Positions 24,307 to 33,370 of a stretch of 42,637 nt of DNA are shown here, one piece after another. The translations under genes and the position numbers were made by a program. The number at the start of each line of letters is the position of its first letter. Position 1 is the first letter of the stretch. The notes under the pieces were generated by a model. The model did no database searches, was not told where the DNA came from, and worked only from the letters and a program-made list of their open reading frames with translations. The stretch lies in assembly GCA_025058055.1 (NCBI GenBank), contig JANXEU010000033.1:1-42637 (forward strand), read 5' to 3'. The stretch is from Candidatus Calditenuaceae archaeon. Its GTDB lineage: Archaea > Thermoproteota > Nitrososphaeria_A > Caldarchaeales > Calditenuaceae.

Positions 24307-25272
24307 ATGATCTCTCTAGTGCTTTCGGAGAGGGAGGGGCCTGGTGTCAGGGAGACCGGTGGTTACGGGACCCTGGTCAAGAAAGGAACGACTCTCGTGA
24401 AGAGGGGGTTCGCGCACATGCTGAAGCACGGAGTTGTCATGGACGTTACCAACGCGGAGCAGGCCCAGATAGCGGAGGATGCCGGAGCCGTGGCGGTGAT
24501 GGTACTGGACAAGTTGCCTTACGACGTCAGGAAGACCGGAGGAGTCGCCAGAACTGCGTCCCTTAAGGTCATTGAAGAGGTCATGGATCACGTCACTATA
24601 CCCGTGATGGCCAAGTGCAGGATCGGTCACACTTGGGAGGCGAGGGTTCTCGAGGAGGTCGGTGTCGATATGATTGATGAGTCTGAAGTACTCACGCCTG
24701 CTGACGAGGAGCGGCACATCTGGAAGTGGAACTTCACCGCGCCTTTCGTGTGTGGTGCTCGTGATCTGGGAGAGGCCCTCAGAAGGATAGAAGAAGGTGC
24801 GTCGATGATCCGCACCAAAGGCGAGCCGGGCACTGGGAACGTTGCTGAAGCGGTCAAGCACATGAGAGTCCTAAAGGCTGAGATAAGGCGCATCAGAGCC
24901 ATTTGGGAGGAGGGAGATGAGCAAGAGCTGATAAGAGCGTCGAGGGAGTTGCGCGTCTCCTATGACGCCGTCATCGAGACAGCCAAGTTGGGCAGGCTGC
25001 CTGTGGTGAACTTCGCTGCCGGAGGTATAGCCACTCCTGCAGACGCTGCCTTGATGATGAGTCTCGGTTGTGACGGTATCTTCGTCGGTTCTGGGATCTT
25101 CAAGTCCAACGACCCTCATGAGAGGGCCAAAGCGATCGTCCTCGCAACGACCTATTGGGACAGACCCGAGGTGGTTTCAGAGGCACAGAGTTCGGTCTCA
25201 GAGACCAAGTCAATGGCCGGGCTAGACCTGAAGAGTTTGGAACTGAGAATGCAGGAACGAGGCACAGGCTAA
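24307..25272 (+). CDS. pdxS: Pyridoxal 5'-phosphate synthase subunit PdxS
   Basis: 321 residues. It condenses ribose 5-phosphate, glyceraldehyde 3-phosphate and ammonia into vitamin B6. [20 protein letters not shown], the catalytic Lys in [19 protein letters not shown] and the phosphate loop [13 protein letters not shown] are all present, as is [13 protein letters not shown]. Length and sequence are typical. The glutaminase partner PdxT is not beside it; the amidotransferase 1.3 kb downstream is HisH. A TATA-like AACTATTATT is about 32 bases upstream and AGGGGA precedes the ATG. Confidence 0.95.
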   Translation: MISLVLSEREGPGVRETGGYGTLVKKGTTLVKRGFAHMLKHGVVMDVTNAEQAQIAEDAGAVAVMVLDKLPYDVRKTGGVARTASLKVIEEVMDHVTIPVMAKCRIGHTWEARVLEEVGVDMIDESEVLTPADEERHIWKWNFTAPFVCGARDLGEALRRIEEGASMIRTKGEPGTGNVAEAVKHMRVLKAEIRRIRAIWEEGDEQELIRASRELRVSYDAVIETAKLGRLPVVNFAAGGIATPADAALMMSLGCDGIFVGSGIFKSNDPHERAKAIVLATTYWDRPEVVSEAQSSVSETKSMAGLDLKSLELRMQERGTG

Positions 25273-25290
25273 TCACACGTCGGCAGACAA

Positions 25291-25298
25291 TTTATATA
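25291..25298 (+). promoter_or_regulatory. TATA box for the kinase-like membrane gene
   Basis: TTTATATA centred about 25 bases before ATG 25320; leaderless transcript expected. Confidence 0.55.
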
Positions 25299-25319
25299 AT
25301 ATCTGAATAGAGCCATACT

Positions 25320-25988
25320 ATGTTTACTGTGCCGACTGCTGAGGAAGTCCTTTACACAGTGGTTCTGATGATGTGGGTCCTTTTTGTCGCGATGATTCTC
25401 ACCAAATGGACCTACGACTTCATGAGGTCTCGGGAAGTAAACCATCACGTAGCCGTCTACTACAACCGAAAGTTCATTCACGTGCTAGCGGGAGGGGTGG
25501 TCGCGATATTGGTTCCCTACCTCTTCAAGTCATATACGATGATCGGAGTAATGGTCGCCGCTCTGGCAATTGGAAATCTGCTCCCCCACCGGAGAGGTAA
25601 GCTGTTGTATTGGTATCAGGTGAAAGAGAACATGTATGAGGTGAACTTCATCATAATGTGGGGACTCCTTATGTTGATAGGTTTTTTGATCAACGACGTT
25701 TGGCTCGCAGTGGTGCCGATAATGTTCATGGCCGTCGGTGACGGGATCACTGGCTTAGTCAGGAACTTCCTTCATCGAAAGAGGACCAAGGCGTTCGTCG
25801 GGAATATCGCAATGATGGGGTTCTGCGTACCGTACGGTTACGTGATTCTCGGGCTACCGGGGGCTCTCGCAGGATTCCTTGCATCGCTAGTCGAACGTTT
25901 CGAGTTCGGCGTGGTTGACGACAACGTTCTCGTTCCCATCACAGCGCTTGTTGCCATCCTCGCACTGAGAGCTCTGATGAGCGGATAG
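25320..25988 (+). CDS. Dolichol/phytol kinase-like membrane protein (SEC59/VTE5/DGK1 family)
   Basis: 222 residues with about six or seven membrane helices. RKFIHVLAGG, GDGITGLVRN, a downstream FVGN segment, and LVERFEFGVVDDNVLVP match the family of CTP-dependent polyprenol kinases (GDG...E...DDN-x-x-(V/I)P). The likely product is a phosphorylated isoprenoid alcohol used in lipid or glycan-carrier synthesis. The substrate (dolichol, geranylgeraniol or other) cannot be told. Confidence 0.75.
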   Translation: MFTVPTAEEVLYTVVLMMWVLFVAMILTKWTYDFMRSREVNHHVAVYYNRKFIHVLAGGVVAILVPYLFKSYTMIGVMVAALAIGNLLPHRRGKLLYWYQVKENMYEVNFIIMWGLLMLIGFLINDVWLAVVPIMFMAVGDGITGLVRNFLHRKRTKAFVGNIAMMGFCVPYGYVILGLPGALAGFLASLVERFEFGVVDDNVLVPITALVAILALRALMSG

Positions 25989-26036
25989 TGGTCCGTGACT
26001 TTCACCGAGACTCGCGATGAGTTTCTGATGCCGGCT

Positions 26037-26465
26037 TCACTCGCTCCCCATGACCGTCACTACAAGAGTCCTTTCACGCGGTCTAGTATCGAGCTCGATC
26101 AGTACGATCTGCTGCCAGGTTCCTAAGACTGGCGTGTTTCTGCGCACCGGGACTGTCACGTTGGGGCCGATGATCGTAGCCCTTACGTGGGAGTGACCGT
26201 TGTCGTCACCCCACCGCAGGTGGTGTTTGTAGGTCTCGACCTTCGGTGCGATTCTCTCGAGCGCTCTCGGAAGGTCCTCGATGAGCCCGGGTTCGTACTC
26301 CATGGTCGAGATGGCAGCTGTGGAGCCTGTAACGAAGACGTTTGCGATGCCCTCCTTGACGCCTGACTTGCTCACCGCGTCCGCGACCCGATCAGTAACG
26401 TCTAGGATGTCTCCTTCGCCCCTTGTCCTGAACCTGAACTCGTATGTCGCGACCTTGAACTCCAT
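26037..26465 (-). CDS. YjbQ/UPF0047 family protein
   Basis: 142 residues. ITDRV-like start, FVTGSTAAISTMEYEPGL, HHLRWGDDNGHSHVRATIIG and LGTWQQIVLIELD are the family signatures; the conserved histidines probably bind metal. Members complement thiamine-phosphate synthase mutants, but the physiological role is uncertain. It lies opposite and between the kinase-like gene and hisH. Confidence 0.88.
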   Translation of the reverse strand: MEFKVATYEFRFRTRGEGDILDVTDRVADAVSKSGVKEGIANVFVTGSTAAISTMEYEPGLIEDLPRALERIAPKVETYKHHLRWGDDNGHSHVRATIIGPNVTVPVRRNTPVLGTWQQIVLIELDTRPRERTLVVTVMGSE

Positions 26466-26528
26466 CGCGAGTTAGAGGCTGTTCCGAGAAATATGAACTG
26501 CGACCTGCTCCTCGCGAAACCTCTTTAG

Positions 26529-27161
26529 ATGCCGGAGATCGGGATGACACGGTTGGTCAGAATAGGCGTCCTCAACTACGGTGTAGGGAACCTGTTCAGC
26601 GTTGTCAGCGGGCTGAGGCGCCTCGGAGCTGAGGTAGATCTGCTCGAGTCTCTGAGCGGAGTAGAGCCTGATGGGCTGGTTCTTCCAGGTGTCGGGAATT
26701 TCACGGAGGGTGCGAAGAACATTCACGCTCATCGGGAGAAAGTAATCGACCTGGTCGATGCTGGAACGCCTACGCTCGGGATATGCCTCGGGATGCAGCT
26801 GCTCTTCGAGGAGAGCGAAGAGGGAGAGGGCAAAGGATTAAGCCTCTTCAGAGGGAAGGTGGTTAAGCTCAGGACCTCAGCGAAGCTGCCGCACATCGGC
26901 TGGAACAGATTGCTTTTGGTGAGGAGATCGGAACTCCTCGAGGACGTCTCTTCAGGCGAGTGGGTGTATTTCGTTCACACGTTCGCACCAGATCCCCACG
27001 ACGAGTCTATCGTCCTGTCTCTGACTCACTACGGCGATACAGATTTCCCTTCTGTAGTCGGCTCAAACAACCTCTTCGGAACCCAATTTCACCCTGAGAA
27101 ATCCGGAGAGACGGGGAAGAAGATCCTTAGGAACTTCGTGAAGCTCTGCGTCCGGCGTTAG
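26529..27161 (+). CDS. hisH: Imidazole glycerol phosphate synthase, glutaminase subunit HisH
   Basis: 210 residues. LNYGVGNLFSV, LVLPGVGNF, the nucleophile elbow GICLGMQLLFEESEEG, LPHIGWN, YFVHTF and FHPEKSG are diagnostic of HisH rather than PdxT. It supplies ammonia to HisF in histidine biosynthesis. No other his gene is in the window. An in-frame ATG at 26544 has GGAG just upstream and may be the real start. Confidence 0.92.
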   Translation: MPEIGMTRLVRIGVLNYGVGNLFSVVSGLRRLGAEVDLLESLSGVEPDGLVLPGVGNFTEGAKNIHAHREKVIDLVDAGTPTLGICLGMQLLFEESEEGEGKGLSLFRGKVVKLRTSAKLPHIGWNRLLLVRRSELLEDVSSGEWVYFVHTFAPDPHDESIVLSLTHYGDTDFPSVVGSNNLFGTQFHPEKSGETGKKILRNFVKLCVRR

Positions 27162-27206
27162 TGGAGCCTCTTCCCCTCTTAGCCAACCATAGTACGCGGG
27201 ACTCAA

Positions 27207-27215
27207 TTTATATAA
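27207..27215 (+). promoter_or_regulatory. TATA box for aconitase
   Basis: TTTATATAA centred 30 bases before ATG 27241. Confidence 0.55.
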
Positions 27216-27240
27216 CGACTTTGGATGCGGGTGGGATAGG

Positions 27241-29967
27241 ATGCCGAGAGAACTGAACCTACCCTCCGGTACATACAGGATCTACCCGCTTAAGGAGCTG
27301 GAGGAGGTCGGACTTGCTAGGAGCGTAGAAGCGATGCCCTTCTCGATGAAGGTGCTGCTCGAGAGCCTCTACAGGCACCTAGGCAACGGCATAGTCTCGG
27401 AGGAGGAGGTCAAGGCCGTCGGGCTTTGGGGCATCGGACCGGTCTCGGTCGAGGAGATACCCTTCTACCCTAGTAGAGTGCTTCTGCAGGACTTCACCGG
27501 CGTGCCGCTGATCGTCGACCTCGCGGCCATGAGGGGCGTAGCTAAGAGGTTGAACAAGGACCCCAAGCTCATCAACCCACAGGTTCCGGTGCACCTAGTC
27601 GTTGACCACTCGATCCAAGTGGATTACTTCAGGCGAGCCGATGCGTTCGCGCTTAACCTCGAACTCGAGTACGAGAGGAACAAGGAGCGATACCAGCTCC
27701 TCAAGTGGTCGCAGACCGCCTTTGCGAACTTGCAGGTGGTTCCGCCGGGGACCGGCATAGTGCATCAAGTTAACCTCGAGTACCTAGCCAGCGTTGTGGA
27801 CGACAGGGTCTACGACGGAGCTCGCGTTGCGTTCCCCGACACGTTGCTCGGAACCGATTCCCACACGCCCATGGTTAACGGACTCGGAGTGCTCGGGTGG
27901 GGAGTTGGTGGGATCGAGGCTGAGGCGGTGATGCTCGGCCAACCATACTACATGTCCGTGCCGGAGGTTGTCGGAGTGGAACTAACCGGCGAACTTAGGG
28001 AGGGCGTCACCGCGACGGACCTAGTTCTGTACGTGACCGAGCTTCTGAGGAGGAGAGACGTCGTGGGGAAGTTCGTCGAGTTCTTCGGACCTGGTCTGGA
28101 GCACATCACGGTCCCTGACAGGGCCACCGTTTCGAACATGGCACCAGAGTACGGTGCAACGGTGGGTTTCTTTCCGATAGATTACCACACATTGGCGTAC
28201 CTCAGGCTCACGGGTCGAAGCGAGTCGAGAATTCGACTCGTAGAGGCCTACGCGAAGGCACAGGGTCTCTTCCTAGAGGACTACGAATGGAGAGGAAAGT
28301 ACACGGAGGTGATAGAGCTGGACCTCTCGAAGATTGAGCCAAGCCTCGCAGGTCCTGCAAACCCAGAGGACAGGATCGACGTGAAGCAACTCAAGAGAGT
28401 GGTCCTCGAGTACATCAGGAGAGCCAGAGGACAATCGGTTCAGGGTGGGTCGGCCAATACTGTCACGAGGTGGGAGGGGGAGGGTGGAGCGACAATCGGC
28501 AGCCCAATCTCCGTGGAGGTGAGGTTCAACGGTGAGACCTGCAGAATCGGCGACGGGTCTCTGGTCATAGCCGCGATAACCAGCTGCACGAACACCTCGA
28601 ATCCAACTGTTATGATCGGCGCCGGCCTTCTCGCGAAGAGGGCGGTGGAGAGAGGGCTCTCGGTGCCTGCGCACGTGAAGACGAGCCTCGCGCCGGGCTC
28701 TCAGGTGGTACTGGAGTACCTTAGGCAGACGGGGCTTTACTCTTACCTCGAGAGGCTTGGGTTCTCTCTTGTGGGCTACGGTTGCACCACCTGCATCGGT
28801 AACAGCGGTCCGTTGCCAAGGCCTGTCTCGGAGGCCATCGAGAAGCACAACCTCACGACCTTCTCCGTCCTCAGCGGCAACAGGAACTTCGAGGGCAGAA
28901 TCCATCCGCAAGTGAAGGGCAACTTCCTGGCCTCACCGATTCTAGTGGTCGCCTACGCGATAGCCGGAAGGGTCGACATCGATCTGACGGAGGAGCCCCT
29001 CGCGCACGACAGGAACGGCAAGCCAGTTTACTTGAGAGAGTTATGGCCCGAGATGAAGGAGGTCGCGGAGGTGATTGAGCGATCGATTAAGCCTGAACTC
29101 TTCCAGCGTAAGTACGCAGACGTCTTCAGGGGCGACGAGCGGTGGAGGGCCCTTGAGGCTCCCGCAGGGGAGGTCTTCCACTGGGACCCGAGCTCAACAT
29201 ACATCAAGGAACCACCTTTCTTCGAGGGGTTCTCGCTGAAGGTCGAGGAACCTGATGACATCCGCGGTGCAAGGGTCCTTGTACTGTTAGGAGACAGGAT
29301 CACAACCGATCACATATCTCCCGCAGGCGCTATACTACCCAACAGTCCAGCCGGTGAGTACCTGAGGTCGCTTGGTGTTACGCCAGAGGATTTCAATACC
29401 TATGGGGCTAGGCGGGGAAATCACGAGGTGATGATGAGAGGGACATTCGCCAACGTGAGGCTGAAGAACCAACTTGTGCCCGGCCGAGAGGGATGGTGGA
29501 CGAAGCACCTACCATCAGGCGAGTTAACCAGCGTCTATGAGGGTGCGATGAGATACAAGGCAGAAGGGGTGCCGCTGATCGTCCTTGCCGGAAAGCAGTA
29601 CGGAGCAGGGAGCTCGAGAGACTGGGCGGCGAAGGGAGTCCAACTGCTCGGTGTCAAAGCGGTGATCGCTGAGAGCTTCGAGAGAATTCACAGGAGCAAC
29701 TTAGTCGGGATGGGAGTTCTCCCGCTGCAGTTCGAGCAGGGGCAGAGCTGGAAGGGTCTCGGGCTCGACGGTACGGAAGTCTTCGACATATTGGGCATAT
29801 CCGATGGCCTTCATCCGAAGAAGAAGCTGCACGTGCGGGCTAGAAAACCCGATGGCTCTGTGATCGAGTTCAGAGCGATCGCGAGGCTCGACACACCGAT
29901 TGAGGTCGAATATTACAAAAACGGTGGGATTCTGAATTACGTCTTGAGGAAGCTTCTGAGTTCCTAG
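27241..29967 (+). CDS. acnA: Aconitate hydratase, AcnA/IRP type
   Basis: 908 residues, full length. It interconverts citrate and isocitrate. The 4Fe-4S ligands are in ITSCTNTSNP and GYGCTTCIGNSGP; DSHTPMVNGLGVLGWGVGG and SGNRNFEGRIHP are substrate-site motifs; the C-terminal swivel domain has YGAGSSRDWAAKG and IHRSNLVGMGVLP. Some members also act on 2-methylcitrate intermediates, which is notable given the methylisocitrate lyase-like gene at 8215. Monocistronic by its own promoter, with SIMPL convergent 3 bases away. Confidence 0.95.
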   Translation: MPRELNLPSGTYRIYPLKELEEVGLARSVEAMPFSMKVLLESLYRHLGNGIVSEEEVKAVGLWGIGPVSVEEIPFYPSRVLLQDFTGVPLIVDLAAMRGVAKRLNKDPKLINPQVPVHLVVDHSIQVDYFRRADAFALNLELEYERNKERYQLLKWSQTAFANLQVVPPGTGIVHQVNLEYLASVVDDRVYDGARVAFPDTLLGTDSHTPMVNGLGVLGWGVGGIEAEAVMLGQPYYMSVPEVVGVELTGELREGVTATDLVLYVTELLRRRDVVGKFVEFFGPGLEHITVPDRATVSNMAPEYGATVGFFPIDYHTLAYLRLTGRSESRIRLVEAYAKAQGLFLEDYEWRGKYTEVIELDLSKIEPSLAGPANPEDRIDVKQLKRVVLEYIRRARGQSVQGGSANTVTRWEGEGGATIGSPISVEVRFNGETCRIGDGSLVIAAITSCTNTSNPTVMIGAGLLAKRAVERGLSVPAHVKTSLAPGSQVVLEYLRQTGLYSYLERLGFSLVGYGCTTCIGNSGPLPRPVSEAIEKHNLTTFSVLSGNRNFEGRIHPQVKGNFLASPILVVAYAIAGRVDIDLTEEPLAHDRNGKPVYLRELWPEMKEVAEVIERSIKPELFQRKYADVFRGDERWRALEAPAGEVFHWDPSSTYIKEPPFFEGFSLKVEEPDDIRGARVLVLLGDRITTDHISPAGAILPNSPAGEYLRSLGVTPEDFNTYGARRGNHEVMMRGTFANVRLKNQLVPGREGWWTKHLPSGELTSVYEGAMRYKAEGVPLIVLAGKQYGAGSSRDWAAKGVQLLGVKAVIAESFERIHRSNLVGMGVLPLQFEQGQSWKGLGLDGTEVFDILGISDGLHPKKKLHVRARKPDGSVIEFRAIARLDTPIEVEYYKNGGILNYVLRKLLSS

Positions 29968-29970
29968 TGT

Positions 29971-30747
29971 TCACTCGATCTTAAAGGAGACCGTAACCTG
30001 AGCCCAGACTGTCTGCTCACCGGGTGATATCGGTGTACTCCTGACAGCACCGTCGGTCGCTTCAAAGGCAGATATCGGTACTCGCATGGTCTCGGGGGAG
30101 AAGTTGATGCTCACGCTCGCGACGCCCACTATCCTGAGGCCCAGCTCCCTAGCCAGAAGCTCAGCCTTCGAACGAGCGTCTGAGACGGCGGCCTTAAGGA
30201 CTTCCTGACCGAGCTGGGAGCTCCTCTCTTTAGAGACCGAGAAGTATATCCCGTAAAGCAGGTTAGAACCGGCCTCAACCGCTCTATCGATCGCCTCACC
30301 CGCCTTACTGATGAGCCCGCCTCTCAACGTTATCTCCATCATGTTAGTCGCCACGTATCCCTTAAGGACGCATTCTCCGGAGCTGCAGTCGTATTCCGGG
30401 TTGACGGATATGCTGGTGGTCTGTATCTCCCTCTCCGATAAACCAAGAGCCCTCAGCTCAGAGAAGACCCTGGATGCTGTCTCCGAGTTTGCCCACATCG
30501 CCTCCGATGCTGTCTGTCCTCTCGTTACGACTCCAACCTGCAGCCTCGCCTCGTCAGGAACGACCTTCACCGACGCGGAGCCCGTGATCGTGATGACGTT
30601 CTGCTGAATTTCGGGGCTGCTCATGTTCACGTTGACGGATCTACTGCTCGAAGCGACTAGAACGAAGCCTACCGCGAGAACCGCAACTGCTGCTACCAGA
30701 GCGATGTTGATCGCGTTCGTTACACCAGATCGACCCATCACGCTCAT
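29971..30747 (-). CDS. Membrane-anchored SIMPL-domain (DUF541) protein
   Basis: 258 residues. One N-terminal helix (about 14-33) precedes the SIMPL domain: ITITGSASVKVVPDEARLQVGVVTRG, then DARSKAELLARELG and a final beta stretch. SIMPL proteins are periplasmic or surface proteins linked to stress tolerance in bacteria; biochemical function is unclear. It is transcribed divergently from a membrane-bound regulator. Confidence 0.82.
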   Translation of the reverse strand: MSVMGRSGVTNAINIALVAAVAVLAVGFVLVASSSRSVNVNMSSPEIQQNVITITGSASVKVVPDEARLQVGVVTRGQTASEAMWANSETASRVFSELRALGLSEREIQTTSISVNPEYDCSSGECVLKGYVATNMMEITLRGGLISKAGEAIDRAVEAGSNLLYGIYFSVSKERSSQLGQEVLKAAVSDARSKAELLARELGLRIVGVASVSINFSPETMRVPISAFEATDGAVRSTPISPGEQTVWAQVTVSFKIE

Positions 30748-30852
30748 TCATTCGTGCGGTGTATATGTCAACTTTTCCCAGAACAAAGGCCTTTCTGCTG
30801 CATGGTTCGGACAAACTCAGAAATATGCGACTAGCGAAAGTCCATTCGGGAC

Positions 30853-31431
30853 TTGAGGTTGAACAGGGCCGTTACAGCGGTGACGAGCAGGTGGTACGAT
30901 TACACCATGGTAGCGCTCGCCGTAACAGGTGTCACCCTCACGGTCCTCTGGTACCTCTCGCTGCCTCAGGAAGTTCCCGGGGTTATGCCCATGCAAGAGT
31001 TCGTCCCCGAAGACACAGGAATCGCTGGCGCTCGGACGCAGGCTGAGGTCTTCACCCCGTCGAGCGTGTCGCAGCTGATGTTGCTCGGTGCGGTCAGTAC
31101 TTGGATCGGTTTCATAGGTACGGTGGCCTTCAAGGGATACGTCAGGAGGATGTGGACTAGGAGTTACTTCGATTACGACGTCTTCAGGCTTCTGGTGCGG
31201 ATGAGGGGTGCCAAGACTCGCGTCGAGATACTGAAGAGGCTGGAGGAACCGATGAACAGGAACCAGTTGGCTGAGGAGCTGCAGATGGACTGGAAGACGG
31301 TCGACCGACACGTCGAGATACTGAGCAGATACGGCCTGATAGAAAGCACAGAGGATCAGGGGAAGACCTTCAAGTTGACCGAGAGTGGCAGAAGGGTCCT
31401 CGAGCTGCTGGATGAGCTAGCTAAGGTCTAA
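30853..31431 (+). CDS. Membrane-bound winged-helix transcription regulator
   Basis: 192 residues from TTG 30853, with AAATATG about 29 bases upstream. Two membrane helices (about 17-35 and 72-93) flank an external loop of about 35 residues. The cytoplasmic part (about 110-190) is an ArsR-like winged helix: [57 protein letters not shown]. It may sense a signal outside and bind DNA while in the membrane. The divergent SIMPL gene is a natural target (inference). Confidence 0.7.
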   Translation: MRLNRAVTAVTSRWYDYTMVALAVTGVTLTVLWYLSLPQEVPGVMPMQEFVPEDTGIAGARTQAEVFTPSSVSQLMLLGAVSTWIGFIGTVAFKGYVRRMWTRSYFDYDVFRLLVRMRGAKTRVEILKRLEEPMNRNQLAEELQMDWKTVDRHVEILSRYGLIESTEDQGKTFKLTESGRRVLELLDELAKV

Positions 31432-31604
31432 CCGGCCCTCTCCTTCAAGCTCTTCAACCACCTGTACTTCCTCCACTTGGTGTCAGGGAACCCGCAGTGG
31501 GCGCACCTCCTCGACCTGTAGTGAAAGGACCTTTTGCCACAACGCCTACACCTAGCGTGCGTCGGAGTCTTGAACTTCCCCATAGAGGGCGTACCCTTCG
31601 TCAT
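31428..31604 (-). CDS. rpl37e: Ribosomal protein L37e
   Basis: 58 residues, read directly from the minus strand (start ATG at 31604, stop TAG at 31428-31430). [19 protein letters not shown] is followed by [20 protein letters not shown], the C-x2-C...C-x2-C zinc ribbon of L37e, and a basic C-terminus. It is a large-subunit protein that contacts 23S rRNA. It lies seven bases after the LSm gene, the usual archaeal pair. Its stop shares bases with the stop of the opposing regulator gene. Confidence 0.93.
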   Translation of the reverse strand: MTKGTPSMGKFKTPTHARCRRCGKRSFHYRSRRCAHCGFPDTKWRKYRWLKSLKERAG

Positions 31605-31610
31605 CGGCGC

Positions 31611-31850
31611 TCACTCTTCCTTCAGCTGACCCGGGGAGATCATTACTATGTTGTCCCCCCTGAGGATAACGGTGCCAAGCCTGTTCGAGCTGCCGTCGTG
31701 GTGTACCTCCTCCGCGGGGTTGAGTACGACGTTCATGTGCTGGTCGAAGCCAACCAGCACCCCCCTTATCATCCTGCCGCTCCTAAGCCTGATCAGCACC
31801 TGGTTTCCGAGGCTCTTGTTCAGCAGCTTAAGTGTTATGTCAGCCGACAT
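31611..31850 (-). CDS. LSm (Sm-like) RNA-binding protein
   Basis: 79 residues from ATG 31850. The frame is open to 31922, but the TATA-like box (31881-31888) rules out the first Met codons. The Sm1 motif (VLIRLRSGRMIRGVLVGFDQHMNVVL) and the Sm2 motif (GTVILRGDNIVMI) are intact. It forms heptameric rings that bind U-rich RNA and tRNA precursors. Confidence 0.93.
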   Translation of the reverse strand: MSADITLKLLNKSLGNQVLIRLRSGRMIRGVLVGFDQHMNVVLNPAEEVHHDGSSNRLGTVILRGDNIVMISPGQLKEE

Positions 31851-31880
31851 GCCCGTACGCATTCCTTTACCGGGTCGATC

Positions 31881-31888
31881 CATATTAA
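31881..31888 (-). promoter_or_regulatory. TATA box for LSm-L37e
   Basis: CATATTAA on the plus strand reads TTAATATG on the minus strand, about 34 bases before ATG 31850. The same patch may contribute to the divergent argH promoter. Confidence 0.45.
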
Positions 31889-31937
31889 CGTGCTGGTTCA
31901 AGGAAACAGTGATAACGGGCACGAGGGAACTCGACCC

Positions 31938-33362
31938 GTGTCGTTCAGGTCCGGGCGTTTAGAGAGGGAGATGCCTGAGGAGGTGGCGAAGTTCATCTCA
32001 TCGCTCGACGTGGACCTCCAGATATTCGATGAGGTAGTTCTTGTGAACGCGGCCCATCTGACCTCACTCGAGCGGATGGGTCTGATGGACAGCGAGACGC
32101 TGGACAGAGCGATCAAGGCCTTGAGGAGCGCCCACCCATCTGCGCTCCCCATGACGGATTACAAGCTCGAGGACGTCCACATGGTCATCGAGGAGTACCT
32201 GAAGTCGGCCGTTCCTGAAGCCGGTGAGAACCTAGCCCTAGGGAAGAGCAGGAACGATGCGGTCGCCGCGGCGATTCGGCTGAGGTTGATGAGGTACATC
32301 GCGGAGTTGGTCAGCGAGGGATCATGTCTGGCGGAGGCGCTGATCTCTAAGGCTCGGGATCACGCCGAGACGGTTTTCCCCCTGTTCACACACGAGCAGG
32401 TCGCTGCCCCGGGAACGTTCGGGTTCGTTCTCACCTATCACGCATCTAGGATCCTGAAATCGTTGAGGATCCTCAAAAGCCTTTACGACGACATCGCCGA
32501 GTCGCCGCTGGGAGCTGGCCCTGTTGGAGGCACTTCCGTACCCCACGACCGTTCGGCCCTCTCGGAGCTGCTCGGGTTCAAGGGACCTCTCCTGAACGCA
32601 CTCGAAGCGAGCTCTTCTAGAGATTTCATAATAACATATCTTGGGGCGCTGTGCAGATTATCGGTCGCGCTGGCGGATCTGGCAGAGGAGATCGTGAGAT
32701 ACGTCAGCATGCAGCTGATCGAGATAGGTGACGAGTACTGCTCAACGAGCAGCATCATGCCCCACAAACGTAACCCTGTGGTGGCAGAAGTTGCGAGGAC
32801 GATCGCAGCGAAGGCCCTCGCCGGTATGACGAGTTTCACGGCTATTATAACCCGCAGGTTCGGGGGCTACGTTCTTGACCTTCAGGAGTCAACAAGACAC
32901 ATCTGGCACCCATCAACTGCAGCCCTTGACTCGATGAGGGTGATGAAGGGCATGATAGCGGGAATGAGGGTTACGGATGCAGCTGTGCGAGCGGTTCATC
33001 CGATGTCAGGGATCACGGAGTTCGCTGCGCTCTTGGCTCTTAACCGCAAGATGACCTTCAGGAGGGCTCACGGCATCGCCGCGAGGCTTTCGAGGCTCCT
33101 TGCCTCAGGTGCGGGAATCTCGGAGGTGATAGCTGAAGGTAGGGCGCTCGGACTGGACGATGAGTCGCTCTCAGCACTAAGCGATTTCCTCAAGCCGGAG
33201 AAGGTAGTGTGGAGCTACAAGGTGAAGGGCTCCTCCCATCCCGACGAGGTCCGGGAGGCTTGCGATCTCTTGATGCGTGAAGTCGAGTCACTCAGGAGTT
33301 GGGCTGAGGCCGAACTGGAGGCTAGGGAGAAGGTCAGGACGAGGTTGTTGGGCAAGGCCTGA
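31938..33362 (+). CDS. argH: Argininosuccinate lyase
   Basis: 474 residues from GTG 31938; the frame is open back to 31497 but that part is antisense to LSm and L37e. The signature STSSIMPHKRNP, GPVGGTSVPHDRSA (active-site region) and GENLALGKSRND are present. It releases fumarate and arginine in the last step of arginine synthesis. It converges with an M20 hydrolase gene that could make ornithine, giving two steps of the same pathway side by side. The usual N-terminal GGRF motif is reduced to SFRSGRLER. Confidence 0.92.
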   Translation: MSFRSGRLEREMPEEVAKFISSLDVDLQIFDEVVLVNAAHLTSLERMGLMDSETLDRAIKALRSAHPSALPMTDYKLEDVHMVIEEYLKSAVPEAGENLALGKSRNDAVAAAIRLRLMRYIAELVSEGSCLAEALISKARDHAETVFPLFTHEQVAAPGTFGFVLTYHASRILKSLRILKSLYDDIAESPLGAGPVGGTSVPHDRSALSELLGFKGPLLNALEASSSRDFIITYLGALCRLSVALADLAEEIVRYVSMQLIEIGDEYCSTSSIMPHKRNPVVAEVARTIAAKALAGMTSFTAIITRRFGGYVLDLQESTRHIWHPSTAALDSMRVMKGMIAGMRVTDAAVRAVHPMSGITEFAALLALNRKMTFRRAHGIAARLSRLLASGAGISEVIAEGRALGLDDESLSALSDFLKPEKVVWSYKVKGSSHPDEVREACDLLMREVESLRSWAEAELEAREKVRTRLLGKA

Positions 33363-33370
33363 GAACGAAC

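Noticed and set aside
26529..27161. PdxT identity for the amidotransferase near pdxS
   Set aside because: GICLGMQLLFEESEEG, LPHIGWN and FHPEKSG are HisH motifs; PdxT motifs are absent.
31497..31937. 147-residue N-terminal extension of argininosuccinate lyase
   Set aside because: It is antisense to the L37e and LSm genes and has no lyase similarity.
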